Below, one piece after another: positions 12,056 to 19,172 of a DNA stretch of 34,044 nt. The stretch comes from Idiomarina baltica OS145 (GTDB taxonomy: Bacteria; Pseudomonadota; Gammaproteobacteria; Enterobacterales; Alteromonadaceae), in the NCBI RefSeq assembly GCF_000152885.1, contig NZ_CH672406.1, positions 285,775-319,818 on the forward strand, read 5' to 3'. The position numbers were made by a program, and so were the translations under genes. The notes beneath the pieces were generated by a model. That model saw only the letters and a list, made by a program, of their open reading frames with translations, had not been told where the DNA came from and did no database searches. Each line of letters begins with the position of its first letter. Within the stretch, counting starts at the first letter, position 1.

Positions 12056-12084
12056 ATCATACCGATGTTAGCGGCAAGACTAAA
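12056..12084 (-). promoter_or_regulatory. Weak candidate promoter for lepA
   Basis: In the 106-nt gap between rseC and lepA, the minus strand carries TATGAT (12056-12061, 5 of 6 to the -10 consensus) with TTTAGT 17 nt upstream (12079-12084, 3 of 6). The -35 is poor, so this is a suggestion only. It would make a leader of about 55 nt that includes the small hairpin at 12017-12033. Confidence 0.25.
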
Positions 12085-12099
12085 GATATTTATCGGTTT

Positions 12100-12540
12100 T
12101 CACAGGCTAGGCTGCGCGGGTGTGCTCACGACGAGCAACTGATTTACGCGCACATCACGAAGGCGGAACCACAAACGTAAAGCTAAAAAGCTCAAAGCAA
12201 AACCTGCAAATGAGAGCAGAATCGTGTAGCCCTCAGAGATCGAGGTGAAGGATGTTAACACGCTGGCAAGCAACAATAAGGTGAGAACGGGCAATCCGTA
12301 AAGTAACAACGCGAAACGAGTCACTTGTTGTTCAGGAATTGACAACTCGACGTATTCACCTACCGTCACTGGAGACTGAGTTTTTACAACAAATGTTGAG
12401 TGTCGATCGGAGAACACTTTACTCAAAATACCTGCACCACACGTTGTATTCTGTTCGCACCCCGAACACGCACTCTTTAGCTGCGTCGAGACTGTTACTT
12501 TTTCACCATCAACCGCAACCACCTGCGCCAGTTCTTTCAT
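12100..12540 (-). CDS. rseC: Sigma-E regulatory/SoxR-reducing protein RseC
   Basis: Inner-membrane protein of the RseC/MucC family, a positive modulator of sigma-E that is also linked to SoxR reduction. It has 146 residues. The cytoplasmic N-terminus has the family cysteines Cys25, Cys28 and Cys34 in CSGCEQNTTC. Two membrane helices follow (about 77-95 and 101-122), and a basic C-terminal tail. It starts 3 nt after the rseB stop, completing the rpoE-rseA-rseB-rseC operon. The cysteine pattern suggests a metal or redox centre, which is inference. Confidence 0.92.
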   Translation of the reverse strand: MKELAQVVAVDGEKVTVSTQLKSACSGCEQNTTCGAGILSKVFSDRHSTFVVKTQSPVTVGEYVELSIPEQQVTRFALLLYGLPVLTLLLLASVLTSFTSISEGYTILLSFAGFALSFLALRLWFRLRDVRVNQLLVVSTPAQPSL

Positions 12541-12543
12541 TAC

Positions 12544-13509
12544 TTATTGCACCTCTGCAACAATGCGTTTTGCTGTTTGAATGGGTATTTGCCCCACGAC
12601 CGTAATTATCACATCATTGCGTGGCTCAGTATAGAGGTTTTGGCTTCCGACAACGCTCATAGCACCAGTTTGCTCGGCATCGCGAGGCGCAATATAAACC
12701 GAATACTCTGTCAGCCCATCGGTGAACAGATAATGATCGACAGGCGTATTATCAACAGCGAGTTGATGGTGTTTCTGCTCGACGAGCTTAAATCCCTCTG
12801 GGTGCCATAATGGTCGAAGACTGCGCTGCATTTGTTGACTATTTGTCGTTACTTGAATCAAAGGAGGCATCGACAACCGCTTCAACTCCTCAAGCAATGG
12901 GCTCGGATCCTGTCGTAAAGCTAAGCTTGTCATCTGTACCTGTTCGACGGGAATACCGTCTTCGTTGATCATCATCACTTTAAGCGGCATGCCTGAGTCG
13001 CGATCCACCCAGACCGAGAAGCCAAAGCGATTATCATGTTTGCTGATCAGTCGAATATGTTGCGCTTTTCTGTCGAGTACACGTGCGCCGCCCACAGCAA
13101 CTACGCGATAATAACTCTGAATTTTTTCAAACTTTTCGCTAAAGGCAGGTGGGATCAGGTGATTAATTGAATTAGCGCGTAATGAGTAATCTCTCGCTGC
13201 TGGATGAAAATGAGAAACCTTATCGCCAATACGCAGCGCCCTAAAGCCAGGGCCGTTCATTTGTACGATCAGCTCCAACTGTTCACCATTCGGCTCAACG
13301 GCGTGTAGCCAATGATAAGGTTCGATACGCTCGCCTAGCACGTAAACCAAAGAGGCTTCAAAGTTTTGTTCATTAAGCGCTGTCGACATAAAGTCGTACC
13401 AACGCTCGCCATCGCTTTGTGCGACTTGTTCTGCCTCTTGTTGTGCAAACGCTGGCGAAGCTGAAAGCAACACCAGCGTCAACGATACAAGCCAAACACC
13501 CGGTTTCAT
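12544..13509 (-). CDS. rseB: Periplasmic sigma-E regulator RseB
   Basis: Binds the periplasmic tail of RseA, shields it from DegS, and is displaced by mislocalised lipopolysaccharide. The start chosen is ATG at 13509, because GAGGA then lies 6-7 nt upstream; the ATG at 13515 would have it directly adjacent. This gives 321 residues with a clear signal peptide (MKPGVWLVSLTLVLLS, cleavage after AFA near residue 22). The body shows MucB/RseB features such as YVLGERIEPYHWLHA near the N-terminus and a C-terminal domain with HLFTDGL-like and VYIAP strands (here YLFTDGLTEYSVYIAP). It ends 3 nt before rseC. Confidence 0.93.
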   Translation of the reverse strand: MKPGVWLVSLTLVLLSASPAFAQQEAEQVAQSDGERWYDFMSTALNEQNFEASLVYVLGERIEPYHWLHAVEPNGEQLELIVQMNGPGFRALRIGDKVSHFHPAARDYSLRANSINHLIPPAFSEKFEKIQSYYRVVAVGGARVLDRKAQHIRLISKHDNRFGFSVWVDRDSGMPLKVMMINEDGIPVEQVQMTSLALRQDPSPLLEELKRLSMPPLIQVTTNSQQMQRSLRPLWHPEGFKLVEQKHHQLAVDNTPVDHYLFTDGLTEYSVYIAPRDAEQTGAMSVVGSQNLYTEPRNDVIITVVGQIPIQTAKRIVAEVQ

Positions 13510-13522
13510 ATCCATTCCTCAA

Positions 13523-14197
13523 TTACTGCGGAGATTGCGGGTCCTGTTGATTGTTTGTCTCAGTTGTCTCTTCATTGTTAGCCGCTTCACTACTCAACAT
13601 CATCAACTGTTGTTGATGATCAATCATATAAGATTGCGCTTGCCGACGCATGGACTGTTCGATCGCCTTTTGCGCTGAAGCAGACGGTGCAGCATTTGGA
13701 CTGAAGCTGACCGGCTCTCGTGCTCCCATCGGATTAGTCAGAATCGATGGTTGTTCAACACCCGACGCATCCATCGGCGTTTGATACGTTTGTACCGTTA
13801 CTAGCGCGACCGCTGCCACACCCGCGGCTACCGCAACTTTCGCTAACGGGTTAAACCAGCGCAATGCAGCTTTGCGGGCTGCCGCCGAACGCGACGAAGT
13901 GTGCGCTTGCACCACGTTATCGGAGTCTACCGCATTATTAGCAGATGGCATTGCATCGACTTCTGCTGCTACGGCAGCACTGATATCCAACGGACCGTTG
14001 TGATTAAGCTCGCCTTTCATGGCGCTCCTAATTACACCGTACCGATACCATCTATCGCTTTGCTCTGCATCTTCCAACTGCGCATCAAAGTCAGCTTGAT
14101 CAAGCACGTCAAGCTCGCTATCAAACAATGACGACCATGACTCATGGCGGTCCATTGCTGACTCCGAATTGTCGTTGGACAAATGGGCTTTAGACAT
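13523..14197 (-). CDS. rseA: Anti-sigma-E factor RseA
   Basis: Membrane protein that sequesters RpoE and is degraded by DegS, RseP and ClpXP on envelope stress. It has 224 residues. The cytoplasmic anti-sigma domain (about 17-85) contains WSSLFDSELD and DRWYRYGVIRSAMKGE, matching the RseA N-terminal family. One membrane helix lies at about 116-136 after a basic stretch. The periplasmic part is Gln/Asn-rich, with SAQKAIEQSMRRQAQSYMI as the probable RseB-binding region. It starts 17 nt after rpoE behind AGAGGAA. The final ~25 residues are low-complexity and acidic. Confidence 0.94.
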   Translation of the reverse strand: MSKAHLSNDNSESAMDRHESWSSLFDSELDVLDQADFDAQLEDAEQSDRWYRYGVIRSAMKGELNHNGPLDISAAVAAEVDAMPSANNAVDSDNVVQAHTSSRSAAARKAALRWFNPLAKVAVAAGVAAVALVTVQTYQTPMDASGVEQPSILTNPMGAREPVSFSPNAAPSASAQKAIEQSMRRQAQSYMIDHQQQLMMLSSEAANNEETTETNNQQDPQSPQ

Positions 14198-14214
14198 AAA
14201 GATTCCTCTATCAA

Positions 14215-14793
14215 TTACCGTTCTAGCAACGGTCTTAATTGGCTGTCAATGGCCTCTCGCGCCCTGAAGATACGCGAGCGTACGGTACCTATCGGGCAGT
14301 CCATTTCGACAGCGATTTCCTCGTACCCTAAGCCTTCAATCTCTCGTAAAGTGATAGCCCGCTTAAGGTCTTCTGGTAATTCATCTATAGCACGCAACAC
14401 AACGGTTTGAATTTCATCCGTTAATAACTGATGCTCAGGACTCCCGGCATCCTTTAGTGCTCCGCTTCCTTCATAATACTCAGCATCCTCTGCATCAACA
14501 TCCGATGCAGGCGGCTTGCGCCCTTGTGAAACCAAATGATTTTTCGCCGTGTTCACCGCGATTCTATAAAGCCACGTGTAAAATGCGCTCTCACCTCTAA
14601 ATTTAGGTAGGGCACGATAGGCCTTTATAAACGCTTCTTGCGCCACATCAGCTACATCGCCTTGTTGTTTCACATAACGAGAGATCAAGCTCATGACTTT
14701 ATGTTGGTATTTTTTTACCAACAAGTCGAATGCGCGGTTATCACCTTTTTGTACACGTTCGACCAGCTGTTGGTCCGTCATTTGTTCGCTCAT
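14215..14793 (-). CDS. rpoE: RNA polymerase sigma-E factor
   Basis: ECF sigma factor for the envelope stress regulon. From ATG at 14793 it has 192 residues (E. coli 191) and begins MSEQMTDQQLVERVQKGD. Region 2 contains VKKYQHKVMSLISRYV and DVAQEAFIKAYRALPKFRG. Region 4 contains LPEDLKRAITLREIEGLGYEEIA and CPIGTVRSRIFRARE. The frame remains open 40 codons further upstream, but the family length, the AAGG before 14793 and a sigma-E promoter whose start point falls near 14848 all place the start here. It heads the rse operon and is divergent from nadB. Confidence 0.96.
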   Translation of the reverse strand: MSEQMTDQQLVERVQKGDNRAFDLLVKKYQHKVMSLISRYVKQQGDVADVAQEAFIKAYRALPKFRGESAFYTWLYRIAVNTAKNHLVSQGRKPPASDVDAEDAEYYEGSGALKDAGSPEHQLLTDEIQTVVLRAIDELPEDLKRAITLREIEGLGYEEIAVEMDCPIGTVRSRIFRAREAIDSQLRPLLER

Positions 14794-14853
14794 CCGAGCC
14801 TTGTCTCCCTTGCTAATCACTACATAGCACTGGCGGCTCATGTATTCGTTAGG

Positions 14854-14880
14854 TCTGACCGCCGTGCTCGTAAAAAGTTC
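14854..14880 (-). promoter_or_regulatory. Sigma-E (RpoE) autoregulatory promoter
   Basis: On the minus strand GAACTT (14875-14880) is followed, after 15 nt, by GTCAGA (14854-14859). This matches the sigma-E consensus (GGAACTT, 15-16 nt, GTCnnA) in both sequence and spacing. Transcription should start near 14848, giving an rpoE leader of about 55 nt. This explains positive feedback of RpoE on its own operon. The -35 region overlaps that of the opposing nadB promoter. Confidence 0.8.
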
Positions 14881-14906
14881 GCAAAAATTTTCAGTTTGCG
14901 TAAAAT
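14878..14906 (+). promoter_or_regulatory. Candidate sigma-70 promoter of nadB
   Basis: TTCGCA (14878-14883, 4 of 6) and TAAAAT (14901-14906, 5 of 6) are separated by exactly 17 nt and lie about 27 nt upstream of the nadB ATG. The -35 shares three bases (14878-14880) with the -35 of the sigma-E promoter on the other strand, so the two cannot both be fully occupied at once. Confidence 0.5.
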
Positions 14907-14932
14907 CGAGCAAAATCCTTAATGAGTACTTT

Positions 14933-16537
14933 ATGGAACCTGCAGCAAATTATCAATCAGATGTTCTTGTCATTGGTTCAGGCGCCGCCGGTTTGACCAC
15001 CGCTTTGCAGTTAGCAGACCACCATTCAGTGATTATTGTTAGTAAAGGACCACTGACCGAGGGCTCTACTTACTACGCTCAAGGAGGAATCGCGGCAGTG
15101 TTCGATGAATCCGATAGCATCGAAAGCCATGTCGAAGATACCCTCATTGCCGGCGCTGGTTTATGTGAGCGCGAAACTGTTGAGTTTACCACACGTCATG
15201 CGCGAGAAGCCTTACAATGGCTGATCGATGAGGGCGTGGGGTTTGATCAGGTCGAATCTAAAGCAGATGCGCCGACCTATCATCTTAACCAAGAGGGTGG
15301 TCATAGCCATCGACGTATACTGCATGCCGCCGATGCCACCGGCAAAGCCGTTCAGACAACGTTGCAAGGCAAGGTATTGGCACATCCCAACATCAAGGTA
15401 TTAGAACGATTTAACGCCGTCGATTTGATAACGGGTCGACGCTTACAGCGTGAGCTGGGTTGTTATGGGGCTTACTTGTGGAACCGTAAGCTTGAGCGTG
15501 TTGAGACCGCCGCCGCGCGGTTTGTAGTGCTTGCTACAGGCGGTTCAAGCAAGGTGTATCAATACACCAGTAACCCTGATATCGCCAGTGGTGATGGCAT
15601 CGCCATGGCATGGCGTGCAGGGTGCAGTGTAACTAACATGGAGTTCAATCAATTCCATCCGACCTGTCTTTATCATCCGAACGCGCAAAGCTTTTTATTA
15701 ACCGAAGCGTTACGTGGCGAAGGCGCCGTGTTGCGACGCCCCGACGGTAGTCGATTTATGGATAGCTTTCACGAAAGTGCCGAATTAGCACCGCGTGATG
15801 TGGTTGCTCGAGCTATCGATTATGAGATGAAACGTTTAGGTGCTGACTGCATGTACCTGGATATCTCGCACAAAAGCGAAGCGTTTTTGCGTCAACATTT
15901 TCCAACGATCTTCGACAAGTGTCTTTCTCTTGGCATCGATATGAGTAAGCAGCCCATCCCGGTCGTGCCGGCTGCTCATTACACCTGTGGTGGTATTACG
16001 ACTAACCTCAATGCGCAAACCGACCTCCCTCGACTGTACGCAGTAGGTGAAGTCGCCTACACAGGACTACATGGCGCAAATCGAATGGCGAGCAACTCAC
16101 TATTAGAGTGTTTAGTTTTTGCCCGTGCTGCTGCGCGACATATTCTCGAACAAAGTCACGAAGCACCTATCATTGATCGGCTGCCGGCTTGGGACGAGAG
16201 TCAAGTCAGTGACTCCGATGAGGAGGTGGTGATACAACACAATTGGCACGAATTACGTTTGTTTATGTGGGACTATGTCGGCATCGTCAGGACCACTAAG
16301 CGACTAGAACGCGCCCTGCATCGAATACAGCTGCTACAGCAAGAAATACACGATTATTACAGTAACTTTAAGGTCAGTAATAATCTGTTAGAGTTGCGAA
16401 ACTTAGTTCAAGTAGCCGAACTCATCGTGCACAGCGCACTTCAACGTAAAGAGAGTCGTGGGCTTCACTATACCTTAGACTACCCCGATCTTGATCCTAA
16501 CGCTAAGCCAACTCGACTATTACCGCAACACCTATAG
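14933..16537 (+). CDS. nadB: L-aspartate oxidase
   Basis: FAD enzyme that oxidises L-aspartate to iminoaspartate, the first step of de novo NAD synthesis with NadA. From ATG at 14933 it has 534 residues (E. coli 540). The FAD-binding GSGAAG is at 15-20. Active-site and family motifs include [26 protein letters not shown] and [15 protein letters not shown], followed by a C-terminal three-helix domain. The frame extends upstream to 14840, but that part overlaps the rpoE promoter and lacks family similarity. No strong ribosome binding site is seen. The stop overlaps by 6 bp with the end of the converging cptA-like gene. Confidence 0.96.
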   Translation: MEPAANYQSDVLVIGSGAAGLTTALQLADHHSVIIVSKGPLTEGSTYYAQGGIAAVFDESDSIESHVEDTLIAGAGLCERETVEFTTRHAREALQWLIDEGVGFDQVESKADAPTYHLNQEGGHSHRRILHAADATGKAVQTTLQGKVLAHPNIKVLERFNAVDLITGRRLQRELGCYGAYLWNRKLERVETAAARFVVLATGGSSKVYQYTSNPDIASGDGIAMAWRAGCSVTNMEFNQFHPTCLYHPNAQSFLLTEALRGEGAVLRRPDGSRFMDSFHESAELAPRDVVARAIDYEMKRLGADCMYLDISHKSEAFLRQHFPTIFDKCLSLGIDMSKQPIPVVPAAHYTCGGITTNLNAQTDLPRLYAVGEVAYTGLHGANRMASNSLLECLVFARAAARHILEQSHEAPIIDRLPAWDESQVSDSDEEVVIQHNWHELRLFMWDYVGIVRTTKRLERALHRIQLLQQEIHDYYSNFKVSNNLLELRNLVQVAELIVHSALQRKESRGLHYTLDYPDLDPNAKPTRLLPQHL

Positions 16538-16780
16538 CTGGCAATTCAAACAACGCCGGAGCTGACACCACAGCGCCGGCGTTATCCGGCGACGATGGAT
16601 ACAAAAATAAAGACGCCGCCTTTTGCCAACGTTCGTATGAGGACGTAACTGAATAAGTAGCCAGCGATTTAAAACAAACCGCCATCTACATTTGCCCGCC
16701 CACAACTGACCATCGACCCACCATTGTAAGCTATCTTCGCTGACCGAAAGCAGCCTGTTTTCAGACTGCAGATGAAGCAT
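16532..16780 (-). CDS. Short CptA/YgfX-like protein lacking the membrane half
   Basis: An 82-residue product that resembles the soluble C-terminal half of YgfX (CptA), the partner of SdhE. A line-up by eye is [19 protein letters not shown], then WLLIQLR, then [14 protein letters not shown] and LWCQLRRCL, against E. coli DGRLRWQGQEWSI, MMLRLR, GKRQHLWLAADS and WRDLRRMLL. E. coli YgfX has about 135 residues, and its first ~60 form two membrane helices that are absent here. The ATG stands only 5 nt after the sdhE stop, so there is no room for them. It is either a natural short form or a decayed remnant. The position directly after sdhE supports the family call. Its stop overlaps the nadB stop region. 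Confidence 0.6.
   Translation of the reverse strand: MLHLQSENRLLSVSEDSLQWWVDGQLWAGKCRWRFVLNRWLLIQLRPHTNVGKRRRLYFCIHRRRITPALWCQLRRCLNCQL
16552..16583. other. Long hairpin at the nadB/cptA convergence
   Basis: AACGCCGG (16552-16559) pairs perfectly with CCGGCGTT (16576-16583), and GCTG (16561-16564) pairs with CAGC (16571-16574). Together they make a 12-bp stem with one A/G mismatch and a six-base loop. It starts 14 nt after the nadB stop. There is no T tract on the plus strand and only a weak T-rich stretch on the minus strand. It may be a 3'-end stabiliser or an imperfect terminator. It lies within the cptA-like coding sequence. Confidence 0.5.
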
Positions 16781-16785
16781 AACCG

Positions 16786-17058
16786 TTAAACTTTTACGCG
16801 CGCCAACATCAGGTCGACCATGTGCTGAAGTTCAGCATCAGGACATTTTTTATGACCCATAAACCAAGCGAACAAGTCTGGGTCGTCACACGTTACAAGG
16901 CGGCGGAAAATCGCTTTATCTTCCTCACTTAAGTGGTCATACGCTTCATCGACAAAGGGTTCAAACAACACATCCAACTCGAGCATTCCGCGACGACAAG
17001 CCCATTTAAGCCGTCGTTTGTCTTTTAATGCTTCCTCAGATTGTTTTAGTGTGAACAT
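16786..17058 (-). CDS. sdhE: FAD assembly factor SdhE
   Basis: Small chaperone that promotes covalent attachment of FAD to the flavoprotein subunit of succinate dehydrogenase and fumarate reductase. From ATG at 17058 it has 90 residues (E. coli 88). The signature RRGMLELD (RGxxE) is at about 22-29, followed by YDHLSEEDKAIFRRL and DDPDLFAWFMGH. A GGGAG lies 5 nt before this ATG, which decides against the in-frame start at 17115. It is divergent from ygfZ, as in enteric bacteria, and is followed by the short cptA-like gene. Confidence 0.93.
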   Translation of the reverse strand: MFTLKQSEEALKDKRRLKWACRRGMLELDVLFEPFVDEAYDHLSEEDKAIFRRLVTCDDPDLFAWFMGHKKCPDAELQHMVDLMLARVKV

Positions 17059-17072
17059 TTTTACTCCCAACC

Positions 17073-17102
17073 TTGAATTCAATTTCAATAGCCTCATATT
17101 AG
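17073..17102 (+). promoter_or_regulatory. Weak candidate promoter for ygfZ-FKBP
   Basis: In the 74-nt divergent gap between sdhE and ygfZ, TTGAAT (17073-17078) precedes TATTAG (17097-17102) with an 18-nt spacer; each matches consensus at 4 positions. It would place the start about 25 nt before the ygfZ ATG, which has AAGGAG at 17119-17124. AT-rich sequence makes chance matches likely. Confidence 0.3.
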
Positions 17103-17132
17103 CATGACATGGCAATGAAAGGAGCCTTTTAA

Positions 17133-18032
17133 ATGAGCAAAGTCATGTCAGAACTCACTTCTACTGACCAAACGTTACTGTGTCCGTTAGCGAGCTATGG
17201 ACTCCTTTCGGTAACTGGAGACGATGCGCGCAGCTTTTTGCAGGGACAACTGACGGCTAACGTTAATGCACTCAAACCGGGTGATCTGTGTTATTCGGCC
17301 CACTGTGAACCGACCGGCAAAACGTTGAGCGTATTCTGGCTCTACTGCCACAGCGATAATGAGTTTTGGCTGATATTAAAACATTCAGCTATCGCACCCT
17401 CATTGGCGCAATTTGAAAAGTATGGCGTGTTTAATAAAGTCACTTTTGAAGATAAATCGTCAGACCTCAATTTGATCGGTTTAGTGGGTTCAAGCGAGAC
17501 ATTTGAACTTCCCAATGAGGCCGATCTTATTGCAAAACTTAAGGTTGGAAGCGAGCCAAATCAGTTCGTGCTAGTATATAAATCAGAAATCGAATCAAAT
17601 TCTGACGAAAAGTTATGGGATGCCCTTGAAATAGAGCGAGTGCGTCCTCAACTTATAAGTGAACTTACGCAACAATTCGTACCCCAGATGTTGAATGTAC
17701 AAGCCTGGGACGGAATTGATTTTAAGAAAGGTTGTTATATCGGCCAAGAGACTGTTGCCCGAATGCGTTACTTGGGTAAACAAAAACGCGCACTATTTCG
17801 TGTAAGTGGTACTGCACACGTCCCCTTTGAGGTGGGCGCGCAGGTTGAGCGGAAAGTGGGCGAAAATTGGCGTCGAGGAGGTACGATAATTATGGCAGTG
17901 AATCGTACCGACACCCAAGTAGATGGTTTAGTGGTATTACCGATCGATATTGAGATCGATACCCCACTCCGTTTGCAAGGTGACGACGATGGTCTCTTGG
18001 AAATACACACACTGCCGTATCAATTAGGTTAA
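17133..18032 (+). CDS. ygfZ: tRNA-modifying/Fe-S maintenance protein YgfZ
   Basis: Folate-binding protein of the aminomethyltransferase fold that supports iron-sulfur enzymes such as MiaB. It has 299 residues (E. coli 326). The family signature KGCYIGQE is present, with its cysteine at residue 201. The N-terminal part shows GDDARSFLQGQLTANV, typical of the family. Start ATG at 17133 lies 8 nt after AAGGAG. It is divergent from sdhE and is followed 5 nt later by the FKBP gene, so the two are probably one transcript. The shorter length reflects compact loops and does not look truncated. Confidence 0.93.
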   Translation: MSKVMSELTSTDQTLLCPLASYGLLSVTGDDARSFLQGQLTANVNALKPGDLCYSAHCEPTGKTLSVFWLYCHSDNEFWLILKHSAIAPSLAQFEKYGVFNKVTFEDKSSDLNLIGLVGSSETFELPNEADLIAKLKVGSEPNQFVLVYKSEIESNSDEKLWDALEIERVRPQLISELTQQFVPQMLNVQAWDGIDFKKGCYIGQETVARMRYLGKQKRALFRVSGTAHVPFEVGAQVERKVGENWRRGGTIIMAVNRTDTQVDGLVVLPIDIEIDTPLRLQGDDDGLLEIHTLPYQLG

Positions 18033-18037
18033 CTATT

Positions 18038-18520
18038 ATGAGCGAAGCAATTGCCCCGAATAAAGTGGTCGCCATCCATTACACTGTTAAGACAGCTGAA
18101 GGTCAAACATTGGATCAGTCTAAGGAAGGCAATCCACTGAGCTTTATCCATGGCCGAGGCATGCTGATCCCTGGTTTAGAAAATGCATTGGAAGGTAAAG
18201 AAGTCGGCGAGAAATTTACCGCCGAAATCGGTCCTGAAGAAGCATACGGCGAACGTCACGAAGGTTTGATCCAAACAGTTCCACGTAACTTGTTTGGCGA
18301 AAACGATGTTCAACCCGGTATGCAGTTCCGTGCAAGCACCGACCAAGGCGACCAATCAGTCATCATCGTCGAAGTTAATGACGACGAAGTGACTGTCGAT
18401 GGTAACCACCCATTAGCAGGTGTAAACTTAAACTTTGACGTTGAAGTTGTCGAAGTACGTGACGCAACTGAGCAAGAACTTGAACACGGTCACGTTCACG
18501 CAGATGGTGAAGACCACTAA
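18038..18520 (+). CDS. SlyD-like FKBP-type peptidyl-prolyl isomerase
   Basis: Cytoplasmic proline isomerase and chaperone. It has 160 residues. The FKBP domain begins VVAIHYTVKTAEGQTLDQS and has PLSFIHGRGMLIPGLENALEG. An insert-in-flap chaperone domain (about 74-125) follows with EEAYGERHEGLI and the closing GNHPLAGVNLNFDVEV. The tail carries a few histidines (HGHVHADGEDH), a reduced form of the metal-binding tail of SlyD. It lacks the Cys/His-rich extension of E. coli SlyD, so I leave the symbol open. It is translated 5 nt after ygfZ and closed by a strong terminator. Confidence 0.92.
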   Translation: MSEAIAPNKVVAIHYTVKTAEGQTLDQSKEGNPLSFIHGRGMLIPGLENALEGKEVGEKFTAEIGPEEAYGERHEGLIQTVPRNLFGENDVQPGMQFRASTDQGDQSVIIVEVNDDEVTVDGNHPLAGVNLNFDVEVVEVRDATEQELEHGHVHADGEDH

Positions 18521-18548
18521 TCACTCAGTGATTAACGGTTAATGAATT

Positions 18549-18575
18549 AGGGGGCGATTATTCGCCCCTTAATTT
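18549..18575 (+). terminator. Rho-independent terminator after the FKBP gene
   Basis: A nine-pair stem (18549-18557 with 18562-18570, one G-T) of GGGGCGA type with a TTAT loop is followed by AATTTTT. The loop contains the stop codon of the opposing ogt-type gene (18558-18560), and one arm encodes its last residues. In the minus direction the T run is poor, so termination there is likely weaker. Confidence 0.85.
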
Positions 18576-19040
18576 TTGCTCTCGATTAATGAGTGCTCGC
18601 TTTCGATGCACCCCCGCCGAAAAACCTTTTAGTTCACCTTTTATGCCTATCACACGGTGACAGGGAATGACGATAATAAATGGATTTCTCGCAACCGCAT
18701 TAGCAACAGCGCGTACGCTTTTAGGTCGTCCAATACGCTCAGCAATACACTGATACGATAATGTGTCGCCTGGTTTTATTTGTGTAAGTGTCGAAAGCAC
18801 TTGCTGTTGAAATTCTGTCGTTTTTACTCGTAAAGGCAGGCTAAATTTCTGACGCGCGCCAGCAAAGTACTCTTCAAGTTGCGCTTGTGTTTGCACCAAC
18901 ACAGGATGCTTATGGTTGACAACCGAATGGCTTAAGTCTGGCACATTTTTTTGATCTTTATAATAAAGACCCGTCAGATGTGCCTCATTCGCCATAGCCA
19001 CCATGTGCCCAAGCGGTGTGTCAAACTCTAAGTGGTACAT
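18558..19040 (-). CDS. ogt: Methylated-DNA-protein-cysteine methyltransferase
   Basis: Suicide repair enzyme that moves alkyl groups from O6-alkylguanine to its own cysteine. It has 160 residues. The acceptor is Cys127 in IVIPCHRVIG. The DNA-binding helix region reads IGRPKSVRAVANAVARNP with the arginine finger. The length and the absence of an Ada AraC domain point to the Ogt type. GGAG lies 6 nt before the ATG. It is a single-gene unit convergent with the FKBP gene; its last codons form part of that gene's terminator. No clear promoter is seen in the 132 nt upstream. Confidence 0.92.
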   Translation of the reverse strand: MYHLEFDTPLGHMVAMANEAHLTGLYYKDQKNVPDLSHSVVNHKHPVLVQTQAQLEEYFAGARQKFSLPLRVKTTEFQQQVLSTLTQIKPGDTLSYQCIAERIGRPKSVRAVANAVARNPFIIVIPCHRVIGIKGELKGFSAGVHRKRALINREQKLRGE

Positions 19041-19127
19041 TCAATCTCCAAAGCATAATGTTTAATAAAATTGAATAGTAAAGAACGTTTCCTTGTCTCT
19101 TTTTTCTAATTTATTAAATGGTAGACC

Positions 19128-19155
19128 AAAAAAAAGCCACCCGGCAAGGGTGGCT
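19128..19155 (-). terminator. Rho-independent terminator of the xerD-lysS operon
   Basis: On the minus strand AGCCACCC and GGGTGGCT form a perfect 8-bp stem around a five-base loop, followed by eight T residues. It lies 17 nt after the lysS stop. It closes the minus-strand operon that ends in lysS and isolates ogt downstream. Confidence 0.93.
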
Positions 19156-19172
19156 GTTAGATTATTTTGGAC

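Noticed and set aside
14794-14913. 40-codon N-terminal extension of rpoE
   Set aside because: It lies across the sigma-E promoter, so it would mostly be untranscribed, and the remaining 192 residues match the family length.
14840-14932. 31-codon N-terminal extension of nadB
   Set aside because: It overlaps both promoters; NadB family proteins begin close to the FAD-binding strand, as from 14933.
16503-16685. Alternative minus-strand frame as the missing part of cptA
   Set aside because: It has no membrane helices at its start and overlaps the YgfX-like frame; it is not a frameshifted half of that gene.
17059-17115. Longer N-terminus for sdhE
   Set aside because: SdhE proteins are about 90 residues, and GGGAG precedes the ATG at 17058.
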